This document shows, one piece after another, positions 8,950 to 18,926 of a DNA stretch of 64,000 bases. Numbering within the stretch: the stretch's first letter is position 1; the number at the start of each line of letters is the position of its first letter. The stretch comes from Pseudomonadota bacterium (GTDB lineage: Bacteria > Pseudomonadota > Alphaproteobacteria > Rhodobacterales > Rhodobacteraceae), in the NCBI GenBank assembly GCA_018240425.1, contig JAFEFU010000071.1, forward strand, positions 186,001 to 250,000. Direction: 5' to 3'. Below the pieces are notes generated by a model. The model was given only the letters and a program-made list of their open reading frames with translations, did no database searches and had not been told where the DNA came from. The position numbers and the translations under genes are program-made.

Positions 8950-8970
8950 GGTGCGCAATGAATGCGCGCC
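8950..8970. repeat. Hairpin of the array, beyond the IS
   Basis: GGTGCGCA and TGCGCGCC form an 8-bp stem (one G-T pair) with loop ATGAA. The stem matches the GGTGCGC-type hairpins at 7214 and 7272, so before the IS insertion this hairpin continued the array. Confidence 0.55.
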
Positions 8971-8994
8971 CAACTGGTCGTTTACTACAACAGT

Positions 8995-9279
8995 TCACAT
9001 GTCAGGTAGGCCTGCAGCACCGCAATCACGCTTTTGTATACCTTTCCATCTAGTATAGTTCGGTTGGTCACCAGCCTGCAAATAGCCCTCTGCGACCAAA
9101 CCTGCGCGAACGCAAACATCCATCAAAGTGCCACTTTGTTTCGCCATATTATACTGGCTTTCAAAATCTTGAGCCACGCCTCGCTGCAAACCTCCTCCAA
9201 AGAAGTACCAACCAATACCGCCCAGAATAGCCAATGTCAGCAATCCAGAGATGGGATTCTGCTTCTTGCTGTTGTTCAA
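8995..9279 (-). CDS. Small membrane protein of unknown function
   Basis: A 94-residue protein starting at a TTG (9279) with AGGAG about 9 nt upstream; a second TTG at 9300 is possible but lacks a site. It has a Lys/Asn-rich N-terminus, one membrane segment (about residues 10-28, ending GWYFFGGG) and a soluble part of about 65 residues with two Cys. I recognise no domain. Its DNA is clearly richer in A and T than the surrounding genes, and it lies next to an IS element, so horizontal acquisition is likely. Confidence 0.6.
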   Translation of the reverse strand: MNNSKKQNPISGLLTLAILGGIGWYFFGGGLQRGVAQDFESQYNMAKQSGTLMDVCVRAGLVAEGYLQAGDQPNYTRWKGIQKRDCGAAGLPDM

Positions 9280-9319
9280 CTCATATTCTCCTCGTTGCAA
9301 AACCCGTATTGGATATCAT

Positions 9320-10225
9320 TTACGTCCAAACCCCCTCAAACTCCCGCCATTCCCCCTTGGACATGCCGGAGCTTTCCTGCGTCACCATCTCACCCTTAAG
9401 GCGACGCCTCAACACCCCAATCGCCTTGGCCGACAACGTCGCGCCCCCCAGCCGGTAGTCCTCGAACGCGGCATAGGCCAGCGGCACCCAGTCCCTGACG
9501 ATCCGGCACATCGCTTCGGCATAAGCCCTGATCTCGTACTGGGCGTGGGCGTCGGCGCGCAGGCGCAGGAAGTGGAAGAGGTTATGCAGGTCGACCTTCC
9601 AGTACCATTGCGTATAGACGTTGGCCGGCAGGTTCATCCGCGCCAGTTCGCGCGCCAGGCCCCGCTGGCCGTCCTGGCTCAGCATCGCCTCGTAATGGTC
9701 GTAGCTGCGCATCGCATCCTCGCGCAGGATGTCCAGGACGCGCGCCGCCTCCTCGCCTTCCAGAAGCGCGCCGCGCCCCTGGTTGTTGACCGTCGACTGC
9801 GCCGCCAGGTTTTCCGGCGCGGGGATGTAGAATTCACGGTCGAGGATCGAATAGCGCGCCGAATATTCGTTGACGTTGGCGGTGCGGTGGCGGATCCACT
9901 GGCGGGCGACGAAGACCGGCAGCTTGACGTGGAACTTGACCTCGCACATCTCGAACGGGGTCGAGTGCCAGTGGCGCATCAGATAGCGGATCAGGCCTTC
10001 GTCGTTCGTGACCGCCTTGGTGCCGCGCCCGTAGCTGACCCGCGCCGCCTGGGTGATGGCGGCATCGTCGCCCATGTAGTCGATGACCCGGACGAGCCCG
10101 TGATCCAGCACCGGCTGGGCGAGGTAAAGGTGCCTCTCCATTCCTTCGGCGGTGGCGCGCAAGGTCGGGCGGGTGGTGGCGCGGGCCTCGGTGATCTCGG
10201 CCTGCTGTTCGGGGGTGAGGGTCAT
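9320..10225 (-). CDS. thyX: Flavin-dependent thymidylate synthase
   Basis: A 301-residue ThyX that makes dTMP from dUMP using FAD, NADPH and methylenetetrahydrofolate. The diagnostic ThyX motif [13 protein letters not shown] occupies residues 112-124 (family pattern RHRxxSxNExSxR, with Ala in place of the first Ser). The C-terminal ISYWKVDL-like block reads [18 protein letters not shown]. The ATG follows GGAGG by 7 nt. It is divergent from gloA; the 149-bp gap must hold both promoters. This is the only thymidylate synthase seen here. Confidence 0.95.
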   Translation of the reverse strand: MTLTPEQQAEITEARATTRPTLRATAEGMERHLYLAQPVLDHGLVRVIDYMGDDAAITQAARVSYGRGTKAVTNDEGLIRYLMRHWHSTPFEMCEVKFHVKLPVFVARQWIRHRTANVNEYSARYSILDREFYIPAPENLAAQSTVNNQGRGALLEGEEAARVLDILREDAMRSYDHYEAMLSQDGQRGLARELARMNLPANVYTQWYWKVDLHNLFHFLRLRADAHAQYEIRAYAEAMCRIVRDWVPLAYAAFEDYRLGGATLSAKAIGVLRRRLKGEMVTQESSGMSKGEWREFEGVWT

Positions 10226-10374
10226 CGGGGCCTCCTGCGTTCGAATCGATTCCCACTATATCTATGCAGGGCGCCGGACATAGCACCAATCTGTCGTAGG
10301 AGACCCGGGAAACACTTCGCCATTGGGATTCCGCCGCCGCTTCGCTAGTCTTGGTTCGACCGAAGGAGGAAACG

Positions 10375-10803
10375 ATGACGATCCGTTACCTGCATACGAT
10401 GGTCAGGGTGCTGGACCTCGAGAAGAGCATGGCCTTCTTCCGGCTGCTCGGCCTGAAGGAAACGCGGCGGTGGGAAAACGAGGGCGGGCGCTTCACGCTG
10501 GTGTTCATGGCGCCGCCCGGCCAGCCCGATTGCCCGGTCGAACTGACGTGGAACTGGGACGGCGATGCCGCGCTCCCGTCCGACAGCCGCCATTTCGGCC
10601 ATCTGGCCTACGAGGTCGACGACCTCTACGCAACCTGCGCCCACCTGCAGGCCAACGGGGTCGTCATCAACCGCCCGCCGCGCGACGGGCACATGGCCTT
10701 TGTGCGCTCGCCCGACAATGTGTCGGTCGAGCTGTTGCAGCGGGGGGCGGCGCTGGCGCCGGCGGAACCTTGGGCGAGCATGGCAAACACCGGCCACTGG
10801 TAG
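10375..10803 (+). CDS. gloA: Lactoylglutathione lyase (glyoxalase I)
   Basis: A 142-residue vicinal-oxygen-chelate protein. The four expected metal ligands are visible: H7, E56, H76 and E119, in LHTMVRV, VELTWNW, FGHLAYEV and VSVELLQ. It isomerises the hemithioacetal of methylglyoxal and glutathione. GAAGGAGG precedes the ATG by 6 nt. The downstream DUF1194-type gene overlaps its 3' end, suggesting cotranscription. Confidence 0.85.
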   Translation: MTIRYLHTMVRVLDLEKSMAFFRLLGLKETRRWENEGGRFTLVFMAPPGQPDCPVELTWNWDGDAALPSDSRHFGHLAYEVDDLYATCAHLQANGVVINRPPRDGHMAFVRSPDNVSVELLQRGAALAPAEPWASMANTGHW

Positions 10804-11543
10804 GCAAGGCGGCGCGTCGGGCGCTGGCGGCGGCCTTTTGGCTGGCGGCGGCCGGTGCGGCGCCGGCCGCCTGCCGGCAGGCACTGGCGATCGGCATGGA
10901 TGTCTCGCGTTCGGTCGACCGGCACGAATATGCCCTCCAGGTCGGCGGGCTGGCCCAGGCCCTGGCCGACGCCGGGGTGCGCGCGGCGATCCTCGACGCG
11001 CCGGGCGCCCCGGTCGCGATCGCGGTCTTCGACTGGAGCAGCGAGGGCGACCAGCGGCTGATCGTGCCCTGGACCGTCGTGACCGGGCCGGCGGTTCTGG
11101 ACGACATCGCCGGCAGGGTCCTGGCCATGCCCAAGCCTGCAGATGCCGGCATGACCGGGGTGGGCGCGGCCGTGCGCTTCGGCATGGGCCTTCTGACCCA
11201 GCAGCGGGCCTGCGCCCGGCTGACGCTCGATCTGTCGGGCGACGGGATGAACAACTCGGGCCCCATGCCCGACCAGGTGGAGACCAGTGTCGCCGGACGC
11301 GCCGTCACCGTGAACGGACTGGCGGTCGGATCGCCGAGGGCGGCGGGGACGGTCTCGCTCGACCCCGATCTGGAGAGCCTGACCGCCTGGTACGAGGCCG
11401 AGGTCATGCGCGGGCCGGGATCCTTCGTCGAGCGGGCCGTCACCTACAGCAATTTCGCCAGCGCCATGCGCCGCAAGCTGGAGCGCGAGTTGCAGCCACC
11501 CCTGGCGCGGCTGGCGCTTCCGCGCCGCACCGCGCCCGGCTGA
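10770..11543 (+). CDS. DUF1194 (von Willebrand A-like) exported protein
   Basis: About 257 residues if it starts at the TTG at 10770, which lies inside gloA; no ATG or GTG exists in frame before the signal sequence, so the exact start is uncertain. An N-terminal hydrophobic segment (LAAAFWLAAAGAAPAAC) looks like a signal peptide or a lipobox. The body matches the DUF1194 pattern: AIGMDVSRSVD near the start is a MIDAS-like DxSxS, followed by VFDWSSEGDQ and LDLSGDGMNNSG. This suggests a periplasmic metal-ion-dependent adhesion-type fold. Function is unknown. Confidence 0.7.
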   Translation: MGEHGKHRPLVGKAARRALAAAFWLAAAGAAPAACRQALAIGMDVSRSVDRHEYALQVGGLAQALADAGVRAAILDAPGAPVAIAVFDWSSEGDQRLIVPWTVVTGPAVLDDIAGRVLAMPKPADAGMTGVGAAVRFGMGLLTQQRACARLTLDLSGDGMNNSGPMPDQVETSVAGRAVTVNGLAVGSPRAAGTVSLDPDLESLTAWYEAEVMRGPGSFVERAVTYSNFASAMRRKLERELQPPLARLALPRRTAPG

Positions 11544-11595
11544 CGGGCCCGCCCACAGTCGCCGCCCGGGCGCGGCGCCGGGATCGGTGCCGCCG

Positions 11596-12093
11596 TCAGT
11601 AGATATAGCGGATCTGGTCGCCCCAATAGCGTTCCATCCGTTTCAGCAGATTGTTGGCCTCGGCCATGCCGTCCAGACCGATCAGGGCGCGCGCCTCCAT
11701 CCCGTCGGCGTGGCGGCAGAACAGTTCCGCCACCCGGTCGCGGACCGCCGCCCCCCGGTCGGTCAGCCGGACCCGCACCGAACGGCGGTCCATCTCGCTG
11801 CGTTCGTGGTGCATGTAGCCCAGTTCGACCAGCTTCTTCAGGTTGTAGCTGACGTTCGAGCCCTGGTAATAGCCGCGTGACTTCAGCTCGCCCGCCGTCA
11901 CCTCGTTCTGGCCGACGTTGAACAGGAGAAGCGCCTGCACCGCATTGATGTCCAGTTGCCCCAGACGCTCGAACTCGTCCTTGATGACATCGAGAAGCAG
12001 CCGGTGCAGCCGTTCGAGCAGTCCCAGCGTCTCCAGATACTCGGGCAGGAAGGCCGGGCGCGGGCGCAGTGTCGTCGGGGCTTGCAGGGTCAT
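11596..12093 (-). CDS. MarR-family transcriptional regulator
   Basis: A 165-residue protein with a winged helix-turn-helix: NEVTAGELKSRGYYQGSNVSYNLKKLVELGYM is the recognition region, followed by the wing SEMDRRSVRVRLTD, with long helices at both ends for dimerisation. I chose the ATG at 12093; an upstream start at 12135 adds a basic stretch without known counterpart. It resembles LdtR-type MarR regulators of alphaproteobacteria, but that assignment is tentative and no target is evident here. Confidence 0.8.
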   Translation of the reverse strand: MTLQAPTTLRPRPAFLPEYLETLGLLERLHRLLLDVIKDEFERLGQLDINAVQALLLFNVGQNEVTAGELKSRGYYQGSNVSYNLKKLVELGYMHHERSEMDRRSVRVRLTDRGAAVRDRVAELFCRHADGMEARALIGLDGMAEANNLLKRMERYWGDQIRYIY

Positions 12094-12150
12094 GGCGCGG
12101 CTCCATCTGGTCGGATGGCCGCAGATTCGCCGCAAATGGCGAAATTTCGG

Positions 12151-12429
12151 TTAAAGATCGTCTGGTGCGGCGCCCGCAGCCAGCGCCACGCGCCGCACGA
12201 TGCCGGCCAGGCGGCCGGGCGCCGGGCGCGCCCCGGTCAACCACAGGTAGAGATCCTGGTCGTTCTCGGCCAGAAGGGCCTCATAAAGGTCCAGATCCTC
12301 GGGCGCCAGCGCCGCCAGCGCCCGGTCGGCGAACGGGCCGAGGATGAGGTCCATTTCCTTCATCCCCCGCCGCCAGGAGCGGATGGTCAGGCGTTTCAGC
12401 CGATGTTCGGGGGTTTCGGTCGCGGGCAT
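12151..12429 (-). CDS. sdhE: Succinate dehydrogenase FAD assembly factor SdhE
   Basis: A 92-residue SdhE/YgfY protein, which helps attach FAD covalently to SdhA. The conserved RGMKEMD motif (RGxxE) is at residues 21-27 and is followed by the helical bundle with YEALLAENDQDLYLWLTG. The ATG at 12429 gives the usual family length. It sits between a MarR gene and a divergent aminotransferase gene. Confidence 0.9.
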   Translation of the reverse strand: MPATETPEHRLKRLTIRSWRRGMKEMDLILGPFADRALAALAPEDLDLYEALLAENDQDLYLWLTGARPAPGRLAGIVRRVALAAGAAPDDL

Positions 12430-12478
12430 GGGCCGGTTGTGGCCTTTTCGGCTTGAAGGCAGGTCAGCCCGTCCATAA

Positions 12479-13717
<1,239 letters not shown>

Positions 13718-13724
13718 GGGACCG

Positions 13725-14132
13725 ATGAGCGAGCTGCCCGACTATTACTTCCGGGTCCGCGACAATGGCGCGGCGGTCTTTCGCCTCGCGCCGGAGGCCC
13801 GGCTGCGGCGGATCGAGCTTGAGCAGATCGCCACCCTGAACATGCGCAACGGCGAGGTCAAGCCGCAGGGCGACCGCCGTCTGTCGGACGAGGACATGGC
13901 CGCGATCCGCGCCTGGATGGCCGAGCGCGCCGAGGTTCTGGCGCGGCGCGATCTGGACGATATCCTGCGCACCATCGACCAGCTGAACCTGACCGCGCAC
14001 TGGGCGCAGTCGCGGGCGGCCGAGGCCGATCTCGATCTTGTCACCGACCGCCTTCTCCTGGCGATGCACGACCTGCGCGCGGTGCTGGTGCGCAAGAAGG
14101 CCGACCGGGCCGGCAGCGACCCGCAAGAATAG
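13725..14132 (+). CDS. Conserved hypothetical protein
   Basis: A 135-residue soluble protein, 7 bp after the aminotransferase stop with GAGGGACCG before the ATG, so it is probably cotranscribed with it. It starts with a short beta-like part (DYYFRVRDNGAAVFRL) followed by helices rich in charged residues (DEDMAAIRAWMAERAEVLARRDLDD). There is no signal peptide or membrane segment. I recognise no family beyond its general look of a Rhodobacterales conserved protein. Confidence 0.7.
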   Translation: MSELPDYYFRVRDNGAAVFRLAPEARLRRIELEQIATLNMRNGEVKPQGDRRLSDEDMAAIRAWMAERAEVLARRDLDDILRTIDQLNLTAHWAQSRAAEADLDLVTDRLLLAMHDLRAVLVRKKADRAGSDPQE

Positions 14133-14145
14133 CCCGCAAGGCGCT

Positions 14146-15510
14146 CTACGCGGCCACCGCGCACAGCCAGGGTCCGCGCCAGAATCGCAGCATCAGAAGG
14201 CCCGCCGCGGCGGCAAGCCCGGTCGCCAGCCCCAGCCACAGCCCCGGCCCGCCAAAACCCGCGACGAACCCCATCCCGTAGCTGATCGGCATCCCGACCA
14301 GCCAGTAGCTGATCGCCGCGATCCACATCGGGCCACGGGTGTCCTGCACCCCGCGCAGAAGGCCAAGCGCGATGACCTGCATCGCGTCGAAGACCTGAAA
14401 CAGCGCGGCCATCGCCAGAAGCGTCGTGCCATAGGCCAGGATCGCGGCGGCGTCGGGCTTGGTCGCATCGAGGAACAGGCCGATCAGCATCTGCGGCAGG
14501 CTGAGGAACAGCGTCACCATCGCCGCCCCGAACCCCAGCGACAGGACGGTCGCGGCCAGCGCGCCGTCGCGCATGGCGACCGTATCACCCTCGCCCTCGG
14601 CCCGGCCCACCCTGACGGTTGCGGCGTTCGACAGGCCGAGGTGCACCATGAAGGCCAGCGAGACGATCTGCATGGCGATTCCGTGCGCGGCCAGTTCGAC
14701 CGTGCCGATCCAGCCCATCATGATCGCCGCGCCCACGAACAGACCGCTTTCCGCCAGCCCGGTCAGCCCGGCGGGAAGCCCGATCCTGAGCACGCGCGCG
14801 AGGCTTTGCCAGTCCGGCCGCCAGAAGCGCCGGAAGAGGTGGAACCGGCGGCTCTCGCGCTGGAACGCCGCGTAGAGCGCAAGCAGGATGCAGGTCAGGA
14901 TCTGGGTGACGAGCGAGGCGATCGCCGACCCCCTGACCCCAAGCTGCGGCGCGCCGAAATGGCCGAAGATGAGCACCCAGGCGATGACGAAGTTCACCGC
15001 CACCGCCGCAAGCGTGACCCACAGCATCACCTGGGTCTTTTCCAGCGCCGACAGGTAGCTTTTCAGCACCATGACCAGAAGCGCCGGGATCAGGCCGAAG
15101 CCGGCGATGCGCAGGAACTCCTGCGCCAGCGCCGCCACCTCGGGATTCTGGCCCGCCGCCCGCAGGATGGCGCCCGACCACCAGAAGACCGGCATGGCCA
15201 CAAGGCCATAAAGGATCGACAGCCACAGGCCCATGCGGGTCTCGCGCCTGACCAGCACCTCGTCCCCGCGCCCGAGCGCCGAGGCGACCATGCCCATGAC
15301 CGCGATGCCGAAGCCCGAGCCGAGGATGAACAGGACGAAGAAAGACGATCCGCCCAACACCACCGCATCCAGCGCCTCGACCCCGTAGCGGCCCATCAGC
15401 AGCGTGTCGGTGACATGCAGAAGCATCTGCGCCAGATGGCTGCCGACGATCGGCAGCCCAAGCGCGAGGGTGGCCCTGGCATGGGTGGCATATGTCAGCC
15501 GTTCGGTCAT
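14146..15510 (-). CDS. MATE-family multidrug/sodium antiporter
   Basis: A 454-residue polytopic protein with about twelve membrane segments in two similar halves. N-terminal LGLPIVGSHLAQMLLHVTDTLLMGRYG is the MATE half-signature with the Gln/Asp-type pore residues, and LPAGLTGLAESGLFVGAAIMMGWIG is its second-half counterpart. It should export cationic drugs or metabolites using a Na+ or H+ gradient (NorM-like). It is convergent with the gene at 13725-14132. Confidence 0.9.
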   Translation of the reverse strand: MTERLTYATHARATLALGLPIVGSHLAQMLLHVTDTLLMGRYGVEALDAVVLGGSSFFVLFILGSGFGIAVMGMVASALGRGDEVLVRRETRMGLWLSILYGLVAMPVFWWSGAILRAAGQNPEVAALAQEFLRIAGFGLIPALLVMVLKSYLSALEKTQVMLWVTLAAVAVNFVIAWVLIFGHFGAPQLGVRGSAIASLVTQILTCILLALYAAFQRESRRFHLFRRFWRPDWQSLARVLRIGLPAGLTGLAESGLFVGAAIMMGWIGTVELAAHGIAMQIVSLAFMVHLGLSNAATVRVGRAEGEGDTVAMRDGALAATVLSLGFGAAMVTLFLSLPQMLIGLFLDATKPDAAAILAYGTTLLAMAALFQVFDAMQVIALGLLRGVQDTRGPMWIAAISYWLVGMPISYGMGFVAGFGGPGLWLGLATGLAAAAGLLMLRFWRGPWLCAVAA

Positions 15511-15613
15511 GGCGCAGGCTTACGCGGCGGCGCCCGGAAGGTCCAGAGGCACGGGCGGCGCCGGTCGGCGCGGGGCGCGCCGCCTCGCCCGATCGGCTTT
15601 CGGCGCGGCCCGG

Positions 15614-15642
15614 TTGAAAATGTGCGTTGGAATGTATATCAT
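15614..15642 (+). promoter_or_regulatory. Putative promoter of the Phd/Doc-type toxin-antitoxin pair
   Basis: TTGAAA and TATCAT are separated by 17 bp in a locally AT-rich stretch, 24 bp before the antitoxin start. The overlapping ATGT...ACAT dyad at 15632-15651 could be the autoregulatory operator usual in this family. Confidence 0.5.
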
Positions 15643-15665
15643 GATGGACATTTACGGAGGCAATC

Positions 15666-15917
15666 ATGACCACCCTTCTGACCAACCAGATCGCCACCAT
15701 CACCGAACTGCGCGAACCGCAGAAGGTGCTGGACCGCGCCCATGGCAAGCCGGTGGCGATCCTGAAGAACTCGCAGGTCGTCGCCTATCTGGTGCCGGTC
15801 GAGGCGGCGCAGGGGCTGGAGGGGCATCGCCCGGTAACGATGGAAGAGGTGATGGCCCACCTGCGCGACACCCGCGAGCGGGTGCAGCCGGTGCTCGACT
15901 ATCTGAAAGACAAGTAG
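15666..15917 (+). CDS. Antitoxin, Phd/YefM family
   Basis: An 83-residue protein. The N-terminal half (ATITELREPQKVLDRAHGKPVAILKNSQVVAYLVP) is the Phd/YefM DNA-binding and dimerisation fold, and the C-terminal half is the helical tail that wraps the toxin. GGAGG stands 5 nt before the ATG. It should neutralise the Doc-type toxin encoded 3 bp downstream and repress the pair. Confidence 0.85.
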   Translation: MTTLLTNQIATITELREPQKVLDRAHGKPVAILKNSQVVAYLVPVEAAQGLEGHRPVTMEEVMAHLRDTRERVQPVLDYLKDK

Positions 15918-15920
15918 ATC

Positions 15921-16295
15921 ATGTTCACCCTGACGGTGGAAATCGTCGTGGCCATCCACGACGAGGTGCTGAATCCGGGCGAACTGCCGGGACGCGCCCG
16001 CGACAAGTCGCTGGAAGGGGCGCTGGCGCGGGTCGATAACCGGCTGGCCTATGGGCTCGTCGATGACGTGTTCGACCTCGCCGCCGCCTATGCGGTCGCC
16101 ATCTCGCAGGGCCATTGCTTCAACGACGGCAACAAGCGCAGCGCCTTCCGGGCGATGAACGCGGCCCTGATGCTGAACGGCGTTGTGCCGGAGTGGAACA
16201 CCGAAGAGGTCGGCCAGATCGTCATCCGCGTCGCGCAAGGCCTAATGGACGAGGGCGCGCTGGCGGGGTGGCTGAGGGGTATGATGAATTTGTAA
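15921..16295 (+). CDS. doc: Doc toxin (Fic/Doc family kinase)
   Basis: A 124-residue Doc toxin. The Fic/Doc signature HCFNDGNKRSAF lies at residues 65-76; Doc members use it to phosphorylate EF-Tu rather than to AMPylate. The N-terminal AIHDEVLNPGELPGRARD is also typical of Doc. It lies 3 bp after its antitoxin gene, forming a standard antitoxin-first module. Nothing suggests inactivation. Confidence 0.9.
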   Translation: MFTLTVEIVVAIHDEVLNPGELPGRARDKSLEGALARVDNRLAYGLVDDVFDLAAAYAVAISQGHCFNDGNKRSAFRAMNAALMLNGVVPEWNTEEVGQIVIRVAQGLMDEGALAGWLRGMMNL

Positions 16296-16410
16296 ATCTC
16301 CGGCAACGTGGCCGAGGATCACCCGGTGCAGGTTGGCCCTGCGCGATGACTAGCCCGATAGCGGGTTCGCGCGACAGACCGCAACACCCAATCCTCGTAA
16401 AGGAAACACC

Positions 16411-16665
16411 ATGAAACGGACTCTCCTGCCACTCGTCGCCGTCCTGTCGCTTGCCGCCGGGCCGATCCTTGCCGCAGGGGCCTGCACCGACGATCTCGCC
16501 AAATTCGATGCGGCGGCAAAAACCTCGTCGGCCAAGAAGGCCGACATGGACAAGGCCTTGACGCTGCGGAACGAGGCGGCCAAGGACTGCAAGGAAAAGG
16601 GCGGCACCAAGAAGGGTGCGGCCGACCTCGACAAAGCTCTCAAGTTGATCGGCGCCAAGAGCTGA
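16411..16665 (+). CDS. Small exported Lys/Ala-rich protein
   Basis: An 84-residue protein with a clear signal peptide (MKRTLLPLVAVLSLAAGPILAAG, likely cut after residue 22). The mature part has two Cys (CTDD and KDCKEKGG) that could form a disulfide, and is otherwise helical and rich in Ala and Lys. AAAGGAAA precedes the ATG. Periplasmic location is expected; I recognise no family. Confidence 0.7.
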   Translation: MKRTLLPLVAVLSLAAGPILAAGACTDDLAKFDAAAKTSSAKKADMDKALTLRNEAAKDCKEKGGTKKGAADLDKALKLIGAKS

Positions 16666-16694
16666 CGCCGTTCGGCGGGCTGAACGCCGCCATT

Positions 16695-16742
16695 AAAAAA
16701 ACGGCAACGCGCGTCCCTTCGGCGACGAAGCCGGGACGCGCG
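16695..16742 (-). terminator. Rho-independent terminator reading leftward
   Basis: A 10-bp stem (16708-16717 with 16733-16742) has no T run on its right but seven A on its left (16695-16701), which is a T tract on the minus strand. It would therefore end leftward transcription, although both neighbouring genes point right. Confidence 0.7.
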
Positions 16743-16848
16743 CCGCCGTATCCTTGGAAATCGTTTCGCCGGTCCCCACACTTGCCCCCCCTGCCCCGGC
16801 ATGGTCTAATCGCCGGCCAAGCATAACGAGCAGTCCTCAGGGAAACCC

Positions 16849-18804
16849 ATGCCCAACGATCTCCTCTCCGGCGGAACCTCGACCTATGACGCCAGCAGCA
16901 TCGAGGTGCTGGAAGGGCTCGAGCCGGTGCGCAAGCGCCCCGGCATGTATATCGGCGGCACCGACGAACGGGCGCTGCATCACCTTGTCGCCGAAATCCT
17001 CGACAATTCGATGGACGAGGCGGTGGCCGGCCACGCCTCCCGCATCGAGGTCGAACTCCACGCCGACCATGCCGTCACCATCCGCGACAACGGCCGCGGC
17101 ATCCCGGTCGACCCCCACCCGAAATTCCCCGGCAAGTCGGCGCTCGAGGTGATCCTCTGCACGCTGCACGCCGGCGGCAAGTTCGGCGGCGACGCCTACC
17201 AGACCTCGGGCGGACTGCATGGGGTCGGCGCCTCCGTGGTCAACGCGCTCTCCGACAGCCTCGTCGTCGAAGTTGCCCGCAACAAGGAGCTTTACGAGCA
17301 GCGATTCTCGCGCGGCCTCCCCCTCGGCCCGGTAAAGAAACTCGGGCCAACGCAGAACCGGCGCGGCACCTCCGTCACCTTCCACGCCGACGAACAGATC
17401 TTCGGGCACCACCGCTTCCGCCCTGCGCGCCTGTTCAAGATGGCGCGCTCCAAGGCCTATCTCTTCTCGGGCGTCGAAATCCGCTGGAAATCCGCCATCG
17501 CCGACGGCGAGACCCCGCCGGAGGCCATCTTCCACTTCCCCGGCGGTCTTGCCGACTACCTCAGCGAACAGCTCCAGAAAGCCTCGACCTACGCCGACCG
17601 CCCCTTTGCCGGCAGGGTCAGCTTCCAGGAAAAGTTCGGCGTCCCCGGCCAGGTCGAGTGGGCGATCAACTGGACCCCCTCCATCGACGGCTTCATCCAT
17701 TCCTACTGCAACACCGTGCCGACGCCCGAGGGCGGCACGCACGAGGCCGGTTTCTGGGCGGCGATCCTCAAGGGCGTGCGCGCCTATGGGGAACTCACGA
17801 AGAACCGCAAGGCCGACCTCATCACCCGCGAGGACATGATGGCGGGCGGCTGCGCGCTGGTCTCCTGCTTCATCCGCGAGCCGGAATTCGTCGGCCAGAC
17901 CAAGGACCGCCTCGCCACCACCGAGGCGCAACGGCTGGTCGAAGGCGCGGTCAAGGACCATTTCGACAACTGGCTGGCATCCGACACCAGGTCGGCGGGC
18001 GCGATCCTCGATTTCCTCGTGCTCCGCGCCGAGGAACGCCTGCGGCGACGGCAGGAGAAGGAAACCGCGCGCAAGTCCGCGACCAAGCGCCTGCGGCTTC
18101 CCGGCAAGCTGACCGACTGCACCGCCAAGAACCGCGAGGGGACGGAGCTTTTCATCGTCGAGGGCGACAGCGCCGGCGGCAGCGCCAAGGGCGCACGGAA
18201 CCGCGAGACGCAGGCGTTGCTGCCCTTGAAGGGCAAGATCCTGAACGTCCTCGGCGCGGCCTCGTCGAAGCTCGGCGACAATGCCGAGATCCGCGACATC
18301 TGCGAGGCCCTGGGCGTGTCAATGGGCACCAAGTTCAACATCGACGACCTGCGGTACGAGAAGATCATCATCATGACCGACGCCGACGTGGACGGCGCCC
18401 ACATCGCCAGCCTGCTGATGACCTTCTTCTTCACCCAGATGCGGCCGCTGATCGACAAGGGCCATCTCTACCTCGCCTGCCCGCCCCTCTACCGGCTGAC
18501 CCAGGGGGCGAAACGGCTCTACGTCGCCGACGACGCAGAAAAGGAGCTATGGCTGGCAAAGGGCCTTGGCGGCAAGGGCAAGATCGACGTGCAGCGCTTC
18601 AAGGGCCTCGGAGAGATGGACGCCAAGGACCTGAAGGACACCACCATGAACCCCGAGACCCGCAAGCTGATCCGGGTGTCGATCGACGAGGACGAACCGG
18701 GCGAAACCGGCGATCTGGTCGAGCGGCTGATGGGGAAAAAGCCGGAACTGAGGTTCCAGTATATCAGCGAGAACGCGCGGTTCGTGGAGGAGTTGGATGT
18801 GTGA
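16849..18804 (+). CDS. parE: DNA topoisomerase IV subunit B
   Basis: A 651-residue GHKL-ATPase type IIA topoisomerase subunit. Present are the ATP-binding blocks AEILDNSMDEA (about residue 48), DNGRGIPV and GLHGVGASVVNALS, and the Toprim blocks IVEGDSAGGSAKGARNRE and MTDADVDGAHIASLL. The length and the PHPKFPGKSALEVILCTLHAGGKF variant favour ParE over GyrB. It acts with ParC to unlink sister chromosomes; parC is not in the window. Confidence 0.93.
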   Translation: MPNDLLSGGTSTYDASSIEVLEGLEPVRKRPGMYIGGTDERALHHLVAEILDNSMDEAVAGHASRIEVELHADHAVTIRDNGRGIPVDPHPKFPGKSALEVILCTLHAGGKFGGDAYQTSGGLHGVGASVVNALSDSLVVEVARNKELYEQRFSRGLPLGPVKKLGPTQNRRGTSVTFHADEQIFGHHRFRPARLFKMARSKAYLFSGVEIRWKSAIADGETPPEAIFHFPGGLADYLSEQLQKASTYADRPFAGRVSFQEKFGVPGQVEWAINWTPSIDGFIHSYCNTVPTPEGGTHEAGFWAAILKGVRAYGELTKNRKADLITREDMMAGGCALVSCFIREPEFVGQTKDRLATTEAQRLVEGAVKDHFDNWLASDTRSAGAILDFLVLRAEERLRRRQEKETARKSATKRLRLPGKLTDCTAKNREGTELFIVEGDSAGGSAKGARNRETQALLPLKGKILNVLGAASSKLGDNAEIRDICEALGVSMGTKFNIDDLRYEKIIIMTDADVDGAHIASLLMTFFFTQMRPLIDKGHLYLACPPLYRLTQGAKRLYVADDAEKELWLAKGLGGKGKIDVQRFKGLGEMDAKDLKDTTMNPETRKLIRVSIDEDEPGETGDLVERLMGKKPELRFQYISENARFVEELDV

Positions 18805-18926
18805 GGAGCGGCCTGCCCCGGCACACTATCGGGGCCTCCGCCCGGCTTGCCCAGCGGCGCCCACTGGCCTAGACTCCACAATGCCGGCCCGCCCCGGGCG
18901 GACCTCGTCGCAAAGGGGGAAAGACC

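Noticed and set aside
14038..15669. A 543-codon plus-strand open frame across the MATE gene
   Set aside because: Low-complexity His/Arg/Gln-rich translation opposite an intact transporter gene; no ribosome site.
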